Shown in pieces: positions 33,829 through 42,925 of a stretch of DNA of 64,000 nucleotides. Every line of letters starts with the position of its first letter. Position 1 is the first letter of the stretch. The stretch is from the NCBI GenBank assembly GCA_963720235.1, contig OY970389.1, positions 2,914,001 through 2,978,000 of the forward strand, written 5' to 3'. Made by a program: the position numbers and the translations under genes. The DNA is from JACMLC01 sp963720235 (GTDB lineage Bacteria > Acidobacteriota > Blastocatellia > Pyrinomonadales > Pyrinomonadaceae). The notes below the pieces were generated by a model. It did no database searches. It saw only the letters and a program-made list of their open reading frames with translations, and was not told where the DNA came from.

Positions 33829-35029
33829 CAGGAGTTGGCTCACGTTTGCGTTTCCTCGTGGTTGCAGGTTTCGGCTTCTCTTCCGCAGCAGGCTTTAAAG
33901 AGTTATACCAGCCGACGAAGAGTTGCAGGCCGCCGACGGCTCCGGCCAGTCCGATGATAAAAATTGCCATCGGCTTATCATACGAGCCTGAGGCTTTGAA
34001 GGCTATAATTTGTATCTTGCCAAAGAGCGCGAAGGCCGTGACGACCATTCCGAAAATCACTGTGTAGAGCACAAACTTCAAAAGCTCGCGCCGCGTAATC
34101 TTCTTGCGCCGCGCCAAAAATTCCAGATAGAAGCGAATCAATCCGCCAACCAGCACGCCCGCCAGCATCGCGGAAACCAAGACCCAATCGCGCGGACGGA
34201 TTTTGACATTCAGCTTGTGCTGAAAGTCCGAGACCTCTCGCTGATGGCCGTCGTTGTAAGTCACAGTGAGCTTGAGCTTCGGGCTATCGCCAAAGCCTGA
34301 GATAAGATTCGTGAAATCCATGCTCTTGACTTTGAAATTGAGCGAGACTTTTTTCTGTTCCGAAGGTTTTAAGACAAGCTGCTGTTCAGAGAGCGCGTTG
34401 TCCGTAAATTCCACGAGGTCTTCGGGAATGGATTCGACGGAAATCTTTGTGATATAGACCGGATAGTCCGCGAAGTTGTTGCGCAGGGTCAGGCGATACG
34501 AGCCGCTCTCGCCCGTGTAAAAGGTCGGAGCTTCGAGGTCTTCTTCCTCCTGCACGACTGCGAGTTTGCCGCGACTTCTGACGCCGACTTTTAAGTTGAA
34601 GAAGCGATTGATAACTTCGTTTTTGAGATATTGAAAGCTCAGGTTGATGCGATGCTGGCGCGGCTCTGCACTCGCGTCAATCGTCACTGTGTAAAAATAA
34701 TCCGTGATGAGAATCGGCGGCTCAACTCTCTGTTCAGAGCCGTTGGCCTCTATCTTAATCGGAGAAGACGAGCCTTCGGCGACGCATCTATCTATCCGCA
34801 GATTCTCTTTGTGCGTGGAGGCATCGGTCGTGACAGTAATCTTCAAAGAGAGCGTGCTTCCGGCATAAGCCGACGCATAATCATAGAGCGGGTCAACCTG
34901 AAACGTGCCATACTTTTCGCTAATCTTGAGGCGATTCGGATTTGGCTTATCGTCTGCGATCGGCGCGGTCTGGCCCAGAGCCTGTAAGATGAGCGCGAGG
35001 AACAATGTTGGAAATAGTAGCCTTCTCAT
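33821..35029 (-). CDS. Exported, C-terminally membrane-anchored protein with Ig-like domains, unknown
   Basis: A 402-residue protein: signal peptide (1-19, LLFPTLFLALILQALG), a long beta-rich extracytoplasmic part (20-280) with repeated segments like SLKITVTTDAS, YRLTLRNNFADYPVYITKIS and VKSMDFTNL that suggest immunoglobulin-like sandwiches, then three membrane helices (about 283-305, 317-342, 350-372) and a basic lysine/arginine tail. No enzymatic motif. Coupled to the TPR-like protein downstream; together they could form an envelope complex (inference). Confidence 0.6.
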   Translation of the reverse strand: MRRLLFPTLFLALILQALGQTAPIADDKPNPNRLKISEKYGTFQVDPLYDYASAYAGSTLSLKITVTTDASTHKENLRIDRCVAEGSSSPIKIEANGSEQRVEPPILITDYFYTVTIDASAEPRQHRINLSFQYLKNEVINRFFNLKVGVRSRGKLAVVQEEEDLEAPTFYTGESGSYRLTLRNNFADYPVYITKISVESIPEDLVEFTDNALSEQQLVLKPSEQKKVSLNFKVKSMDFTNLISGFGDSPKLKLTVTYNDGHQREVSDFQHKLNVKIRPRDWVLVSAMLAGVLVGGLIRFYLEFLARRKKITRRELLKFVLYTVIFGMVVTAFALFGKIQIIAFKASGSYDKPMAIFIIGLAGAVGGLQLFVGWYNSLKPAAEEKPKPATTRKRKREPTPDE

Positions 35030-35154
35030 AAAACATCTGGCGAACGGAGATCGTGAGCCTGAGATTGAGGATTGCAGGATTGGATTTTCAATAGAGGGAT
35101 TCTAGTCCTCGTCTTCTGTAGCGTCAATGATTTTACAGAGAGAAGAAAAATACA

Positions 35155-35255
35155 TTTTCCCGCAAAGGCGCAAAGGCGCAAAGAAAAGCATTCAAGATAA
35201 TTTATAGCTCAACACCTTTGCGTGCTTTCTTTGCGCCTTTGCGCCTTTGCGGGAG
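35155..35255. repeat. CGCAAAGGCG-family palindromic element, copy 6 (core in the opposite orientation)
   Basis: Arms TTTTCCCGCAAAGGCGCAAA and CCTTTGCGCCTTTGCGGGAG. The spacer reads CATTCAAGATAATTTATAGC then TCAACACC, which is the reverse complement of the core seen in copies 2 and 7. It lies between divergent genes, just ahead of the oxidoreductase. Confidence 0.92.
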
Positions 35256-35286
35256 ATGCTTTCGTACTAACAGAAAGGAATATCGA

Positions 35287-36459
35287 ATGGCCCAGAGCGC
35301 GGAGGCGGTCATCATCGGCGGCGGCGTGATAGGAGCCAGCGTGGCTTTTCATCTGTCCGAAGCCGGCTGCACGAATGTGATTATCGTCGAGCGCGAAACG
35401 CAGCAGGGTCTGGGTTCGACTGGCCGCGCGACGGGCGGCGTCCGCGCACAGTTTGCGACAGACATCAACATACAGATGTCTCTCTACTCGATAGATTTTC
35501 TTGCGCGCTTTGAGGAAGCGACGGGCCATCCTTCCGGCTACGAGCCGCGCGGCTATCTCTTCATCGCCACGACAGAGCAGCAACTCGCCTTTCTGGAAAA
35601 GAATCGCGCGCGACAACATGAGCTTGGCTTGCGGAATGTAGAATTGCTTGGGCCGGAAGAGATTGCTTCTGTAATGCCATCGCTGCGCATGGATGATGTC
35701 GTGGGCGGGAGCTTTTGCCAGACGGATGGCTTTATCAATCCGCTTGCTGTGATGCGCGGATTCACTGCGCGTGCGTCTGCTTTAGGCGCGAAGGTGTGGC
35801 TGGACACCGAAGTCATCGGAATTGAAGTGGACTCTGCTGGCGTCGCAGGAGTACGCACGACGCGCGGCGATATACACACGCGCAGGATTGTGTGCGCCGC
35901 AGGAGCATGGGCCGCAGAGGTCGCGCGGATGGCAAATATTGAGTTGCCTGTCATGCCGCTCAGGCGGCAGATTGCGAGTGTACGTGTGGCCGGGTCGCTG
36001 CCGAAAAATCTGCCGATGGTGATTGATATGTCAAACGGTTTTCACTTTCGACCGGATGCGACTGCTCCGCAGACAAAACTCTTGCTGGCATGGCCCGACC
36101 CGGAAGAGAGTTTCGGATTCAAGACGGATTATGATTCGGAGTTTACGGAAAAGATTCTCGCGCGTGCGAGGCATCGTGTGCCTTCGTGGTCAAAGCTTGA
36201 AGTGGATGAAGAGAGATGCCGCGCAGGTTTGTATGAGATGACGCCTGACCATCACGCGATTATCTGCGAAGCAACGGGCGCGCGTGGGCTCTTTCTGGTC
36301 AATGGCTTTAGCGGTCACGGCGTGATGCATTCGCCCGCCGCCGGAAGGATGACTGCGGAGATGATTCTCAAAGGTCGCTCGCAGTTTCTTGACGCGACGC
36401 CGCTCGGAGTTGAGAGATTTGCGGCAGGGCGTTTGATACATGAGTCTTCTTTGATTTAA
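35287..36459 (+). CDS. FAD-dependent oxidoreductase of the DAO family
   Basis: A 390-residue flavoprotein. The FAD-binding site is AVIIGGGVIGASVAFHLSEAG at residues 6-26, followed by QGLGSTGRATGGVRAQFATD. Near the end AIICEATGARGLFLVNGFSGHGVM gives the second FAD contact (GFSGHG). This matches sarcosine oxidase beta, glycine oxidase and D-amino-acid dehydrogenase relatives; the substrate is an amine or amino acid but cannot be named. ATG 35287 has an AGAAAGGA site and avoids the repeat-coded extension that starts at 35218. Confidence 0.85.
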   Translation: MAQSAEAVIIGGGVIGASVAFHLSEAGCTNVIIVERETQQGLGSTGRATGGVRAQFATDINIQMSLYSIDFLARFEEATGHPSGYEPRGYLFIATTEQQLAFLEKNRARQHELGLRNVELLGPEEIASVMPSLRMDDVVGGSFCQTDGFINPLAVMRGFTARASALGAKVWLDTEVIGIEVDSAGVAGVRTTRGDIHTRRIVCAAGAWAAEVARMANIELPVMPLRRQIASVRVAGSLPKNLPMVIDMSNGFHFRPDATAPQTKLLLAWPDPEESFGFKTDYDSEFTEKILARARHRVPSWSKLEVDEERCRAGLYEMTPDHHAIICEATGARGLFLVNGFSGHGVMHSPAAGRMTAEMILKGRSQFLDATPLGVERFAAGRLIHESSLI

Positions 36460-36462
36460 GAA

Positions 36463-36550
36463 TCTCGCGCAAAGGCGCAAAGGCGCAAAGGTGTTGAGAT
36501 GTTATTTACCTTGAATGCTTTTCTTTGCGCCTTTGCGCCTTTGCAGGAAA
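36463..36550. repeat. CGCAAAGGCG-family palindromic element, copy 7
   Basis: Arms TCTCGCGCAAAGGCGCAAAG and GCGCCTTTGCGCCTTTGCAG, core GGTGTTGAGATGTTATTTAC then CTTGAATGC. It begins a few bases after the oxidoreductase stop. The rest of the gap to 36720 shows no gene. Confidence 0.9.
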
Positions 36551-36719
36551 CTGTTTTGATTTTCTGTAATGAACCCTGCGCGTCCGGCGTTTATGTTAGT
36601 AAAGCAAAGTCTGTGAACAAACGCGCGTTTGTGTGCGTACCTCATTCATGTCCTGACTTGGCTTTTGAAACCCCTAACAGCTTTCCCATCACTGTCGCTT
36701 GAAGAGGGAGAAATTTCAG

Positions 36720-39700
36720 ATGCTTAAACTTCTGCTCGCCGTCCTGCTGCTCGTGTCCTGCGCCGTCTTATCTCCGGGCCAGACATCTAATCCGCTAATC
36801 ATTAATCGCCTGACAGTGAATCAAACTCATATAGCTTTTTCATACGCGGGCGACATCTGGGCCGTCGAGCGCGGCGGCGGAGAAGCGCGGCGGCTGACGA
36901 CAGAGGCTGCGGAAGAGAGCTATCCGTTTTATTCGCCTGACGGCTCGCAGTTAGCTTTTTCCAGACAACTCGGCGGCGCATGGAAGCTTTTTGTGATGCC
37001 TGCTGCGGGCGGCGAAGCGCGGCAGTTGACTTACATTCCCGAAGACGACCTCGCGATGGGTTGGACGCCCGACGGCAAGAGCATACTCTTTCAATCGCAT
37101 CGCGAAGAGGAGAATGTCCTTCGTCTCTACACGATTGCGACGGACGGCGTGATGCCCGCCGCGCTTCCTTTGCCGCAGGCTTTCGCTGGCTCTTTTTCGA
37201 GCGACGGCGCGCGCATCGCTTACACGCCTTTGACTTCTTTTGGCGACTGGCGTTTCTATCGCGGCGGGATGGAATCGCCCATCTGGATTGCGAACCTGCG
37301 CGATGGCGCGCTCGAAAAACTTCCGCACGGAGATTACAACGACCGCAATCCGATGTGGATTGAGAATCGGATTTACTTTCTCTCAGACCGCACAGGAACT
37401 TTCAATCTTTTCGTTTACGACCAGACAAGCAAGCAGACAAAGCAGTTGACTAATTACGAGCGGCATGGCGTGCGCGCGGCATCGGCTGGCGCGGGCGCGA
37501 TTGCTTTTGTGCAGGCGGGCCGCATACATCTCTTCGATTTGAAGAGCAATCAGGAACGGATGATTGATGTCAGAGCCAACGTTGACAGTCCTGAACTCAA
37601 GCAGCGCACAGTCAATGTCGCGCGCAATATTGATTGGGCCACTCTGACGAGAGATGGCGACCGCGTTATCTACAATGCGCGCGGCGAAATCCTGTCGTTG
37701 AATCCGAAAAGCGGCGACACGGAAAATCTCACTAAGACATCAGGCGCGGCAGAAAGGTATCCGACAATTTCGCCTGATGATAAATGGCTCGCTTACTTCT
37801 CTGACGAATCCGGCGAGTATCAACTGCACATGCGGCCCTTGAGCGGAGAAGGACAGGTGAAGAAGATTGCGATTGAACAGAAGCCATCCTTTTATCGTGA
37901 GCTTTACTGGTCGCCGGATTCAAAAAAAGTTGTGTTTGTGGATAAACGCTTGACGCTCTGGTATGCGGATGTCGAGCGCGGGACGGCCAAGCGCATAGAC
38001 ACTTCGCCTTATTCTTATCAGGAAGAATGGTATCCGAAATGGTCGCCGGACAGTCGTTGGATAGTCTATTCGAGACATATGCATAACCGCGTCCGCACAG
38101 TTTTTCTGTATGAAGTGGAAGCTGGAAAAATTCATCAAGTGACGGATGGCCGGACGGATGCGCGTGGGCCGGTCTTTGATGCGAGTGGAAAATATTTGTA
38201 CTTCGTTTCGAGCCCAAACGCTGGAACGAGCGAGTTTGGCTGGGGAGTTTTGCAGGGAGAATTTGCGCGCGCGCTCGTGACGCGCAAAGTCTATGCGATG
38301 GTCTTGCAGAACGGCGCGCCGTCGCCGCTCCTGCCGAACGGCCAGCCGAATCCTGAAGTAAAAGTGGATGAAGCAGCTTCGCCAATGCGTATAGATTTAG
38401 AGAATCTGGGCCAGCGTGTGATTGAGTTGCCGATTGCGCCGCGCGATTATGCGGAGTTGATAGCAGACAAGCCCGGCCTGCTCTATATGACCGTCGCGGA
38501 GTGGCCCAAGTCTCCGAGTCCCGGCTCGAATCCGACGCTCGCGATGTACAGGTATGACCTGTCGAAGCCGCCGAAGTTTGAGAAGATGCTGGAAGAGATT
38601 GACGCTTACGAACTCACGCGCGATGGCAAGCGTCTGCTGTATCTCAAGGGGCGCGATTGGTTTCTGGCATCTGTGGACGAGCCGCCGAAGGCGGATGAGG
38701 GCAAGCTCGATTTGAAAAAGCTCGAAGCGACGATTGAGCCGCGCGAAGAGTGGCAGCAAATGTATCGCGAAGCCTGGCGCATTATGCGCGACTGGTTCTA
38801 TGACCCGAACTATCACGGGCAGAATCTGGCCCAACTCGAAAAAGATTATGCGGCCTATCTTCCGAGCGTCACGCGGCGCAGCGATTTTAATAACTTGATG
38901 AGACAGATGCTCGGCCACATCTCCGTCAGCCACCTGGGTGTGGGCGGCGGCGATGCGCCTCCTCCATCTGGTGGGCCAAGCCGCATCGGACTGCTCGGCG
39001 CGGATTACGAAATTGCAGAGGGCCATTATCGCTTCAAGAAAATCTATCGCTCGTTCTCTTATAACTCGCCGAGCAGTTCCGCCTACGCGCCGCTCGACCG
39101 CCCCGGCGTCAGCGTGCGCGAAGGCGAATACCTGCTCGCTGTGGACGGGCAGAAGATTGATGCGTCGAAAAATCTCTACAGCTACTTTGACGGCAAAGTC
39201 TCGAAGCCTATCAAAATTACTGTTGGGCCAAATTCTAATGGAGACGGCGCGCGAACTTTGACAGTCTTTCCGGCGAACGGCGAGAACGTCCTGCGGCGCG
39301 TCAACTGGGCCGAGCGCAATCGTCGTCGCGTAGAAGAATTGTCAGGCGGAAAGCTCGGCTACATCTTTGTAGAGAATTATGGTCTGGGCAGTTTGGATTT
39401 CATACGCGGGCTGACGGGCTATAGCGACAAGCAGGGCGTCATCATTGACCAGCGATACAACGGCGGCGGCATCACGCCCGACTACCTGATTGAATGGCTG
39501 CGGCGCAAGCCGATTTACTATTACAGGTTTCGTGAAGGCAACGACATCGCCACGCCTGTCAATCCCGGCCCGCAGACAAAAGTGCTTTTGATTAACGAGC
39601 ACAACGGTTCTGCCGCAGAGACTTTTGCTTTTATGTACAAGCTCGGCAAGGTTGGGCCAATCGTCGGCTGGCGCACTTACGGCGCGGGCATTGGGCCATA

Positions 39701-39953
39701 CGTCTTCACGCCGCGCCTGATTGACGGAGGCCGCATACAGCTTCCCAATCGCGCGGCCTACGACCCGAACGGCCTTTCATGGGGCATCGAGAACATCGGC
39801 GTCAAGCCGGACTTTCCTGTCGAGATAACGCCGCGCGACTTTATGACTGGCCGCGACCCGCAACTGGAAAAGGCCGTGCAGGTCGCCCTTGAAGAGATGA
39901 AACGCAATCCGCCCGTGCTTCCCAAGAGGCCGAAGTATCCGATACACAAGTAG
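36720..39953 (+). CDS. Tricorn-type S41 protease
   Basis: A 1077-residue exported peptidase. Signal peptide at 1-22 (LLLAVLLLVSCAVLS). Two beta-propeller regions of WD40/PD40-like repeats follow (DGSQLAFSRQLGGAWKLFV, SPDDKWLAYFSDESGEYQLH, SPDSRWIVYSRHMHN), then a C-terminal block with the tricorn core domain, a PDZ-like segment (GVSVREGEYLLAVDGQKID) and the S41 catalytic part, with nucleophile Ser964 in NEHNGSAAETFAF. It probably degrades peptides in the periplasm. ATG 36720 follows an AGAGGGAG ribosome site. Confidence 0.9.
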   Translation: MLKLLLAVLLLVSCAVLSPGQTSNPLIINRLTVNQTHIAFSYAGDIWAVERGGGEARRLTTEAAEESYPFYSPDGSQLAFSRQLGGAWKLFVMPAAGGEARQLTYIPEDDLAMGWTPDGKSILFQSHREEENVLRLYTIATDGVMPAALPLPQAFAGSFSSDGARIAYTPLTSFGDWRFYRGGMESPIWIANLRDGALEKLPHGDYNDRNPMWIENRIYFLSDRTGTFNLFVYDQTSKQTKQLTNYERHGVRAASAGAGAIAFVQAGRIHLFDLKSNQERMIDVRANVDSPELKQRTVNVARNIDWATLTRDGDRVIYNARGEILSLNPKSGDTENLTKTSGAAERYPTISPDDKWLAYFSDESGEYQLHMRPLSGEGQVKKIAIEQKPSFYRELYWSPDSKKVVFVDKRLTLWYADVERGTAKRIDTSPYSYQEEWYPKWSPDSRWIVYSRHMHNRVRTVFLYEVEAGKIHQVTDGRTDARGPVFDASGKYLYFVSSPNAGTSEFGWGVLQGEFARALVTRKVYAMVLQNGAPSPLLPNGQPNPEVKVDEAASPMRIDLENLGQRVIELPIAPRDYAELIADKPGLLYMTVAEWPKSPSPGSNPTLAMYRYDLSKPPKFEKMLEEIDAYELTRDGKRLLYLKGRDWFLASVDEPPKADEGKLDLKKLEATIEPREEWQQMYREAWRIMRDWFYDPNYHGQNLAQLEKDYAAYLPSVTRRSDFNNLMRQMLGHISVSHLGVGGGDAPPPSGGPSRIGLLGADYEIAEGHYRFKKIYRSFSYNSPSSSAYAPLDRPGVSVREGEYLLAVDGQKIDASKNLYSYFDGKVSKPIKITVGPNSNGDGARTLTVFPANGENVLRRVNWAERNRRRVEELSGGKLGYIFVENYGLGSLDFIRGLTGYSDKQGVIIDQRYNGGGITPDYLIEWLRRKPIYYYRFREGNDIATPVNPGPQTKVLLINEHNGSAAETFAFMYKLGKVGPIVGWRTYGAGIGPYVFTPRLIDGGRIQLPNRAAYDPNGLSWGIENIGVKPDFPVEITPRDFMTGRDPQLEKAVQVALEEMKRNPPVLPKRPKYPIHK

Positions 39954-39971
39954 GCAAAAGTCGGTTTCCTT

Positions 39972-40157
39972 AGCCCCGACAGGGGCGGCAGATATTAGCC
40001 CGCGACGTGAGTCGTGGGTTAAGCAGAATAGATAAATCACAAGCCCCTTGAGGGGCGACAGAAATTGTGTCGCCCCTCAAGGGGCTTGGTTCGCGTGCGG
40101 CGCGCATGTCCCCGCGCCGCACGCGCGGGGCTAATATCTGCCGCCCCCGTCGGGGCT
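39972..40157. repeat. Nested CCCCGACAGGGG palindrome, copy 2
   Basis: Outer arms AGCCCCGACAGGGGCGGCAG (39972) and CTGCCGCCCCCGTCGGGGCT (to 40157), extended by ATATTAGCCC/GGGCTAATAT. Inside are the hairpin AAGCCCCTTGAGGGGCGACA with TGTCGCCCCTCAAGGGGCTT, and a GC-rich hairpin around 40094-40127. One more half-copy (CCCCTGTCGGGGCG) follows at 40177-40190. The gap 39954-40274 between host genes and phage genes holds this structure and no gene. Confidence 0.9.
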
Positions 40158-40274
40158 TATGGGCCACTGCATACTACCCCTGTCGGGGCGCGATGTCGTC
40201 TCGCTCTCTGCGCGCAAACATGATAAAGCCGCCCGTTGAAACACGATAATGGCCGGAACTCTATACTGACTGTG

Positions 40275-41270
40275 TCAATATTCCGTGAACTCAAGAGAGT
40301 AGTTAAACCGATAGGTTACATCGCTGCCGGTCTCTCTGAAAGGCGAGGTGATTCGGCAAGTCGTGTCGCGCGGCGGATAAAAGCGCCAGTCTCTAAAGAC
40401 GCAAGGCTTCGAGGGGTCTGGGTAATGCTCTTCATGGAACTTTTCTGCCGCATCCACTTCTGCTTGCAGGCGTAGAGAGAAGGGTGCTTCAAACCTATGC
40501 TTGGTAGCTCGAATCAGAGCAGTGTCCGAGCCAGAGTATGGTTGGCTTAAATAATGCTCTGTGTCTCTTTCCCTGTTGCGCGTCTTGTTAGCAGGAAAGG
40601 GAAAGATAGGAAGATTATCCGACTTCTCCTGCCATAGGTGATAACGCATGGCAAGGTATTCGTAAATGCGACATCTCTCAAGCTCAGTCTTGATGGATGA
40701 ATAGATCAAGTCCTCTATAAAGAAGCCCTGCCACTTGCGAGTGCTGAAATTGCGGTCTTGCCCGACTTGTATGCCATCTAAGTTGTAACCAGTGGGATTC
40801 TGAATCTCTATCACAGCAAACGCGCCGCCGACAGGTGCCTTCTGATTCGACGGGGTAAAGAGCCTGTCAGCTTTCCTGTATGCGAAGCCCAAAATCCCAG
40901 CCGACAAATCTAAAAACTTATCTGTCGTGGGTTCCCCTACCAATAGAGCATTGGTAGTAGTGTCACTTAACAAGCCTTTGTAATCAGCAAACGTGGCAAG
41001 CCCGTAGCTGGCTACGATAAATATATGCTTGGCAACCAGACTGCCGGAATACACTAGAGGGCTGGCATTGCCGGGGAAATACATGCCCGCATCGGCATTA
41101 AGAGTATCTGCAACTAAGAAAGTGGTATTCGAAGGCGCACTTGAAATATGCCTATTGTGACCTGATGAATCGTACATGACATTGTTACCAGTCACGCCCG
41201 GCGTGAACTGATGCCATGCTTCTAAGCCAGCAATCGGCAATACATTCATGTGTACCCAATCATAAGTCAT
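40275..41270 (-). CDS. Phage tail-tip protein with lectin-like domain
   Basis: A 331-residue protein, last gene of the tail operon. The N-terminal 200 residues look like a concanavalin/LamG-type sandwich: GLEAWHQFTPGVTG and the late IYSSIKTELERCRIYEYLAM, which resembles the YLA.KY helix often found after such domains. The C-terminal 100 residues (RLQAEVDAAEKFHEEHYPD, FRDWRFYPPRDTTCR) are not recognised. Its place suggests receptor or surface-glycan binding. The ATG overlaps the upstream gene's stop. Confidence 0.6.
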   Translation of the reverse strand: MTYDWVHMNVLPIAGLEAWHQFTPGVTGNNVMYDSSGHNRHISSAPSNTTFLVADTLNADAGMYFPGNASPLVYSGSLVAKHIFIVASYGLATFADYKGLLSDTTTNALLVGEPTTDKFLDLSAGILGFAYRKADRLFTPSNQKAPVGGAFAVIEIQNPTGYNLDGIQVGQDRNFSTRKWQGFFIEDLIYSSIKTELERCRIYEYLAMRYHLWQEKSDNLPIFPFPANKTRNRERDTEHYLSQPYSGSDTALIRATKHRFEAPFSLRLQAEVDAAEKFHEEHYPDPSKPCVFRDWRFYPPRDTTCRITSPFRETGSDVTYRFNYSLEFTEY

Positions 41271-42922
41271 TATTCCACATGCCAGCTCAGTAGTTTGAAT
41301 ATCCTCTCATCAGCCGCAGCGTCAATTGATTTGTCAGTAGCCTCCAAACATAAGAATGGCTTCTCATTCCAATTAGCATTTGAATGAGTCACGGTCGTTA
41401 AATCGCCCGGCAGCACAGGGAAAGTCACAGGCAGCCCTTCAAACTCGCAAACCATCGGGGCTGTCCTGATACGCGCATAATGCGCTAAATTTTTAAGTGC
41501 CTGCCAGCGCGTAGTATTCCCGACAAAAACTGTCTCTTCGTTAATGCGTCCGGCGAGCGCCTGCAACTCAGGCAGTTCGTAGAACACTTCCGGGTCGAAC
41601 TTTTCAAGATATTGAGAATCTAAATCACGCCCATCCGCTAGGAAGCGATTGGGTAGGGCCAATAGCTCTTGTTGCGTAAATCGCGGATAGAACTGAAAAG
41701 TGTCCGTGACGATATTAGATTCATTAAATGAGAAGCTCGGCTCAACAAAATCAAGACAGAAAAAAGTTAGCTGGCCGTCTGCATCCTGAAATCCGCCGTT
41801 GCAACTGAACAATACCTGACGGAGAAAACTATCGAAGTTGGTGCGCTGCGTAAAAGCGACATGGCATTCAAAGCGTTTGCGAGAATCGTTTTTCGGATAG
41901 AGGCGATCCTGCGGCACAACCTCGCGCGCCTGACTTGAGCTTTCCCATTCAAGCTTAATCTGCGCATCGCCAGCCGTCTCATTCCATTCGATTTTGATGT
42001 CATAGAATTGATCTGCATTCATTGAGACAGTCGCGCTATGCGTGCCAATCGTTCCCCATTGGTCAATAATCAGGGTGCCGTTAATCCACAGCTTTCCTCC
42101 TGCGTCGTGTGTTAAATAAAAGGTATAAGTCTGAGTGTAGCGCGGCCTGACCTTTCCTTCCCAGCGAACGGAGAAGCTATCAACATTGAGGCCAAGGGCA
42201 GGTGCGCCCTGCGAAGTAGGGAACTCAACAATCGGGTCAACGCGCTGTGACTTGAGAGTGTTGAAGCTTGAGCCGTCGTAGTATAGTCCGGTCAGGCCCA
42301 CGCCTTGAGGCAGCGTCGTGTAGTCGCGCGCTTCCAGAGTATTACACTGTTGACGCAACGTATGAAGACTGGCCCAGTTGATGCGAGAAGTTGGATAGCG
42401 ACGAATCTCTATGCAGCCAAACGCGATAATATCAGCAGGGTTGGTCAATAACACGCCGGAAGATGTGACGTTCCCTGAGTCCTCGTAAATATCGCCGAGC
42501 TGGCAGCCGTAAATGCCTGTGTGACCTGTCGGAGGGTTGTTCTTTGTATCTGCATCAGGAATGCCGGTTTCTCCACCGGACGGACATTCAAGCCTCAGCC
42601 ATGCTGTGTTTGAATGCGGCGTGTCTTTCGGGAACTCGGTATCAATACCCTGCGTCGAGTCGCTGTTGCCAGGTGACATAATGCCCGGATAAAATTTATA
42701 TTTTGCAGCAGGCCGATTGGCCCCGCGAAACCATACGCCCTCTGGCCCGGCCCATCCTTTGCCGAAAGCTTCTCCGAGTATTTGCTGAATGATGACGACA
42801 TGGCCGGGCGAAAAGCCAACGACAGTAGATTTAGCCAGATCGCCTGCAATAACATGCCGCCCGAAGGCGACTTCAAGAGATAATGTCTCCGGCTTATTGC
42901 CTTTTAAGTGATCAACAAACAT
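41270..42922 (-). CDS. Phage tail protein with an internal PA14 domain
   Basis: A 550-residue protein. Residues about 208-345 form a PA14 carbohydrate-binding domain (GLTGLYYDGSSF, YTFYLTHDAGGKLWINGTLI, QFYDIKIEWNETAGDAQIKL). The flanks (MFVDHLKGNKPETLSLEVAF, and FHPRFTQQELLALPNRFLA-like C-terminal segments) resemble tail-tip hub proteins located after gpL-like genes. The PA14 unit appears inserted in such a hub, where it may bind sugars on the host surface. It starts 3 bases after the Hint-bearing gene. Confidence 0.65.
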   Translation of the reverse strand: MFVDHLKGNKPETLSLEVAFGRHVIAGDLAKSTVVGFSPGHVVIIQQILGEAFGKGWAGPEGVWFRGANRPAAKYKFYPGIMSPGNSDSTQGIDTEFPKDTPHSNTAWLRLECPSGGETGIPDADTKNNPPTGHTGIYGCQLGDIYEDSGNVTSSGVLLTNPADIIAFGCIEIRRYPTSRINWASLHTLRQQCNTLEARDYTTLPQGVGLTGLYYDGSSFNTLKSQRVDPIVEFPTSQGAPALGLNVDSFSVRWEGKVRPRYTQTYTFYLTHDAGGKLWINGTLIIDQWGTIGTHSATVSMNADQFYDIKIEWNETAGDAQIKLEWESSSQAREVVPQDRLYPKNDSRKRFECHVAFTQRTNFDSFLRQVLFSCNGGFQDADGQLTFFCLDFVEPSFSFNESNIVTDTFQFYPRFTQQELLALPNRFLADGRDLDSQYLEKFDPEVFYELPELQALAGRINEETVFVGNTTRWQALKNLAHYARIRTAPMVCEFEGLPVTFPVLPGDLTTVTHSNANWNEKPFLCLEATDKSIDAAADERIFKLLSWHVE

Positions 42923-42925
42923 ATT

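Noticed and set aside
35218..35286. N-terminal extension MRAFFAPLRLCG of the FAD oxidoreductase
   Set aside because: It is translation of a repeat arm; the same peptide appears before the ABC ATPase at 18241. The FAD motif follows the ATG at 35287.
10886..36550. CRISPR array made of the CGCAAAGG repeats
   Set aside because: Copies are kilobases apart, palindromic, and have no unique spacers or cas genes near them.
36499..36702. Small plus-strand frame before the tricorn-type protease
   Set aside because: It is mainly repeat arm plus unrelated sequence, with no ribosome site and no family pattern.
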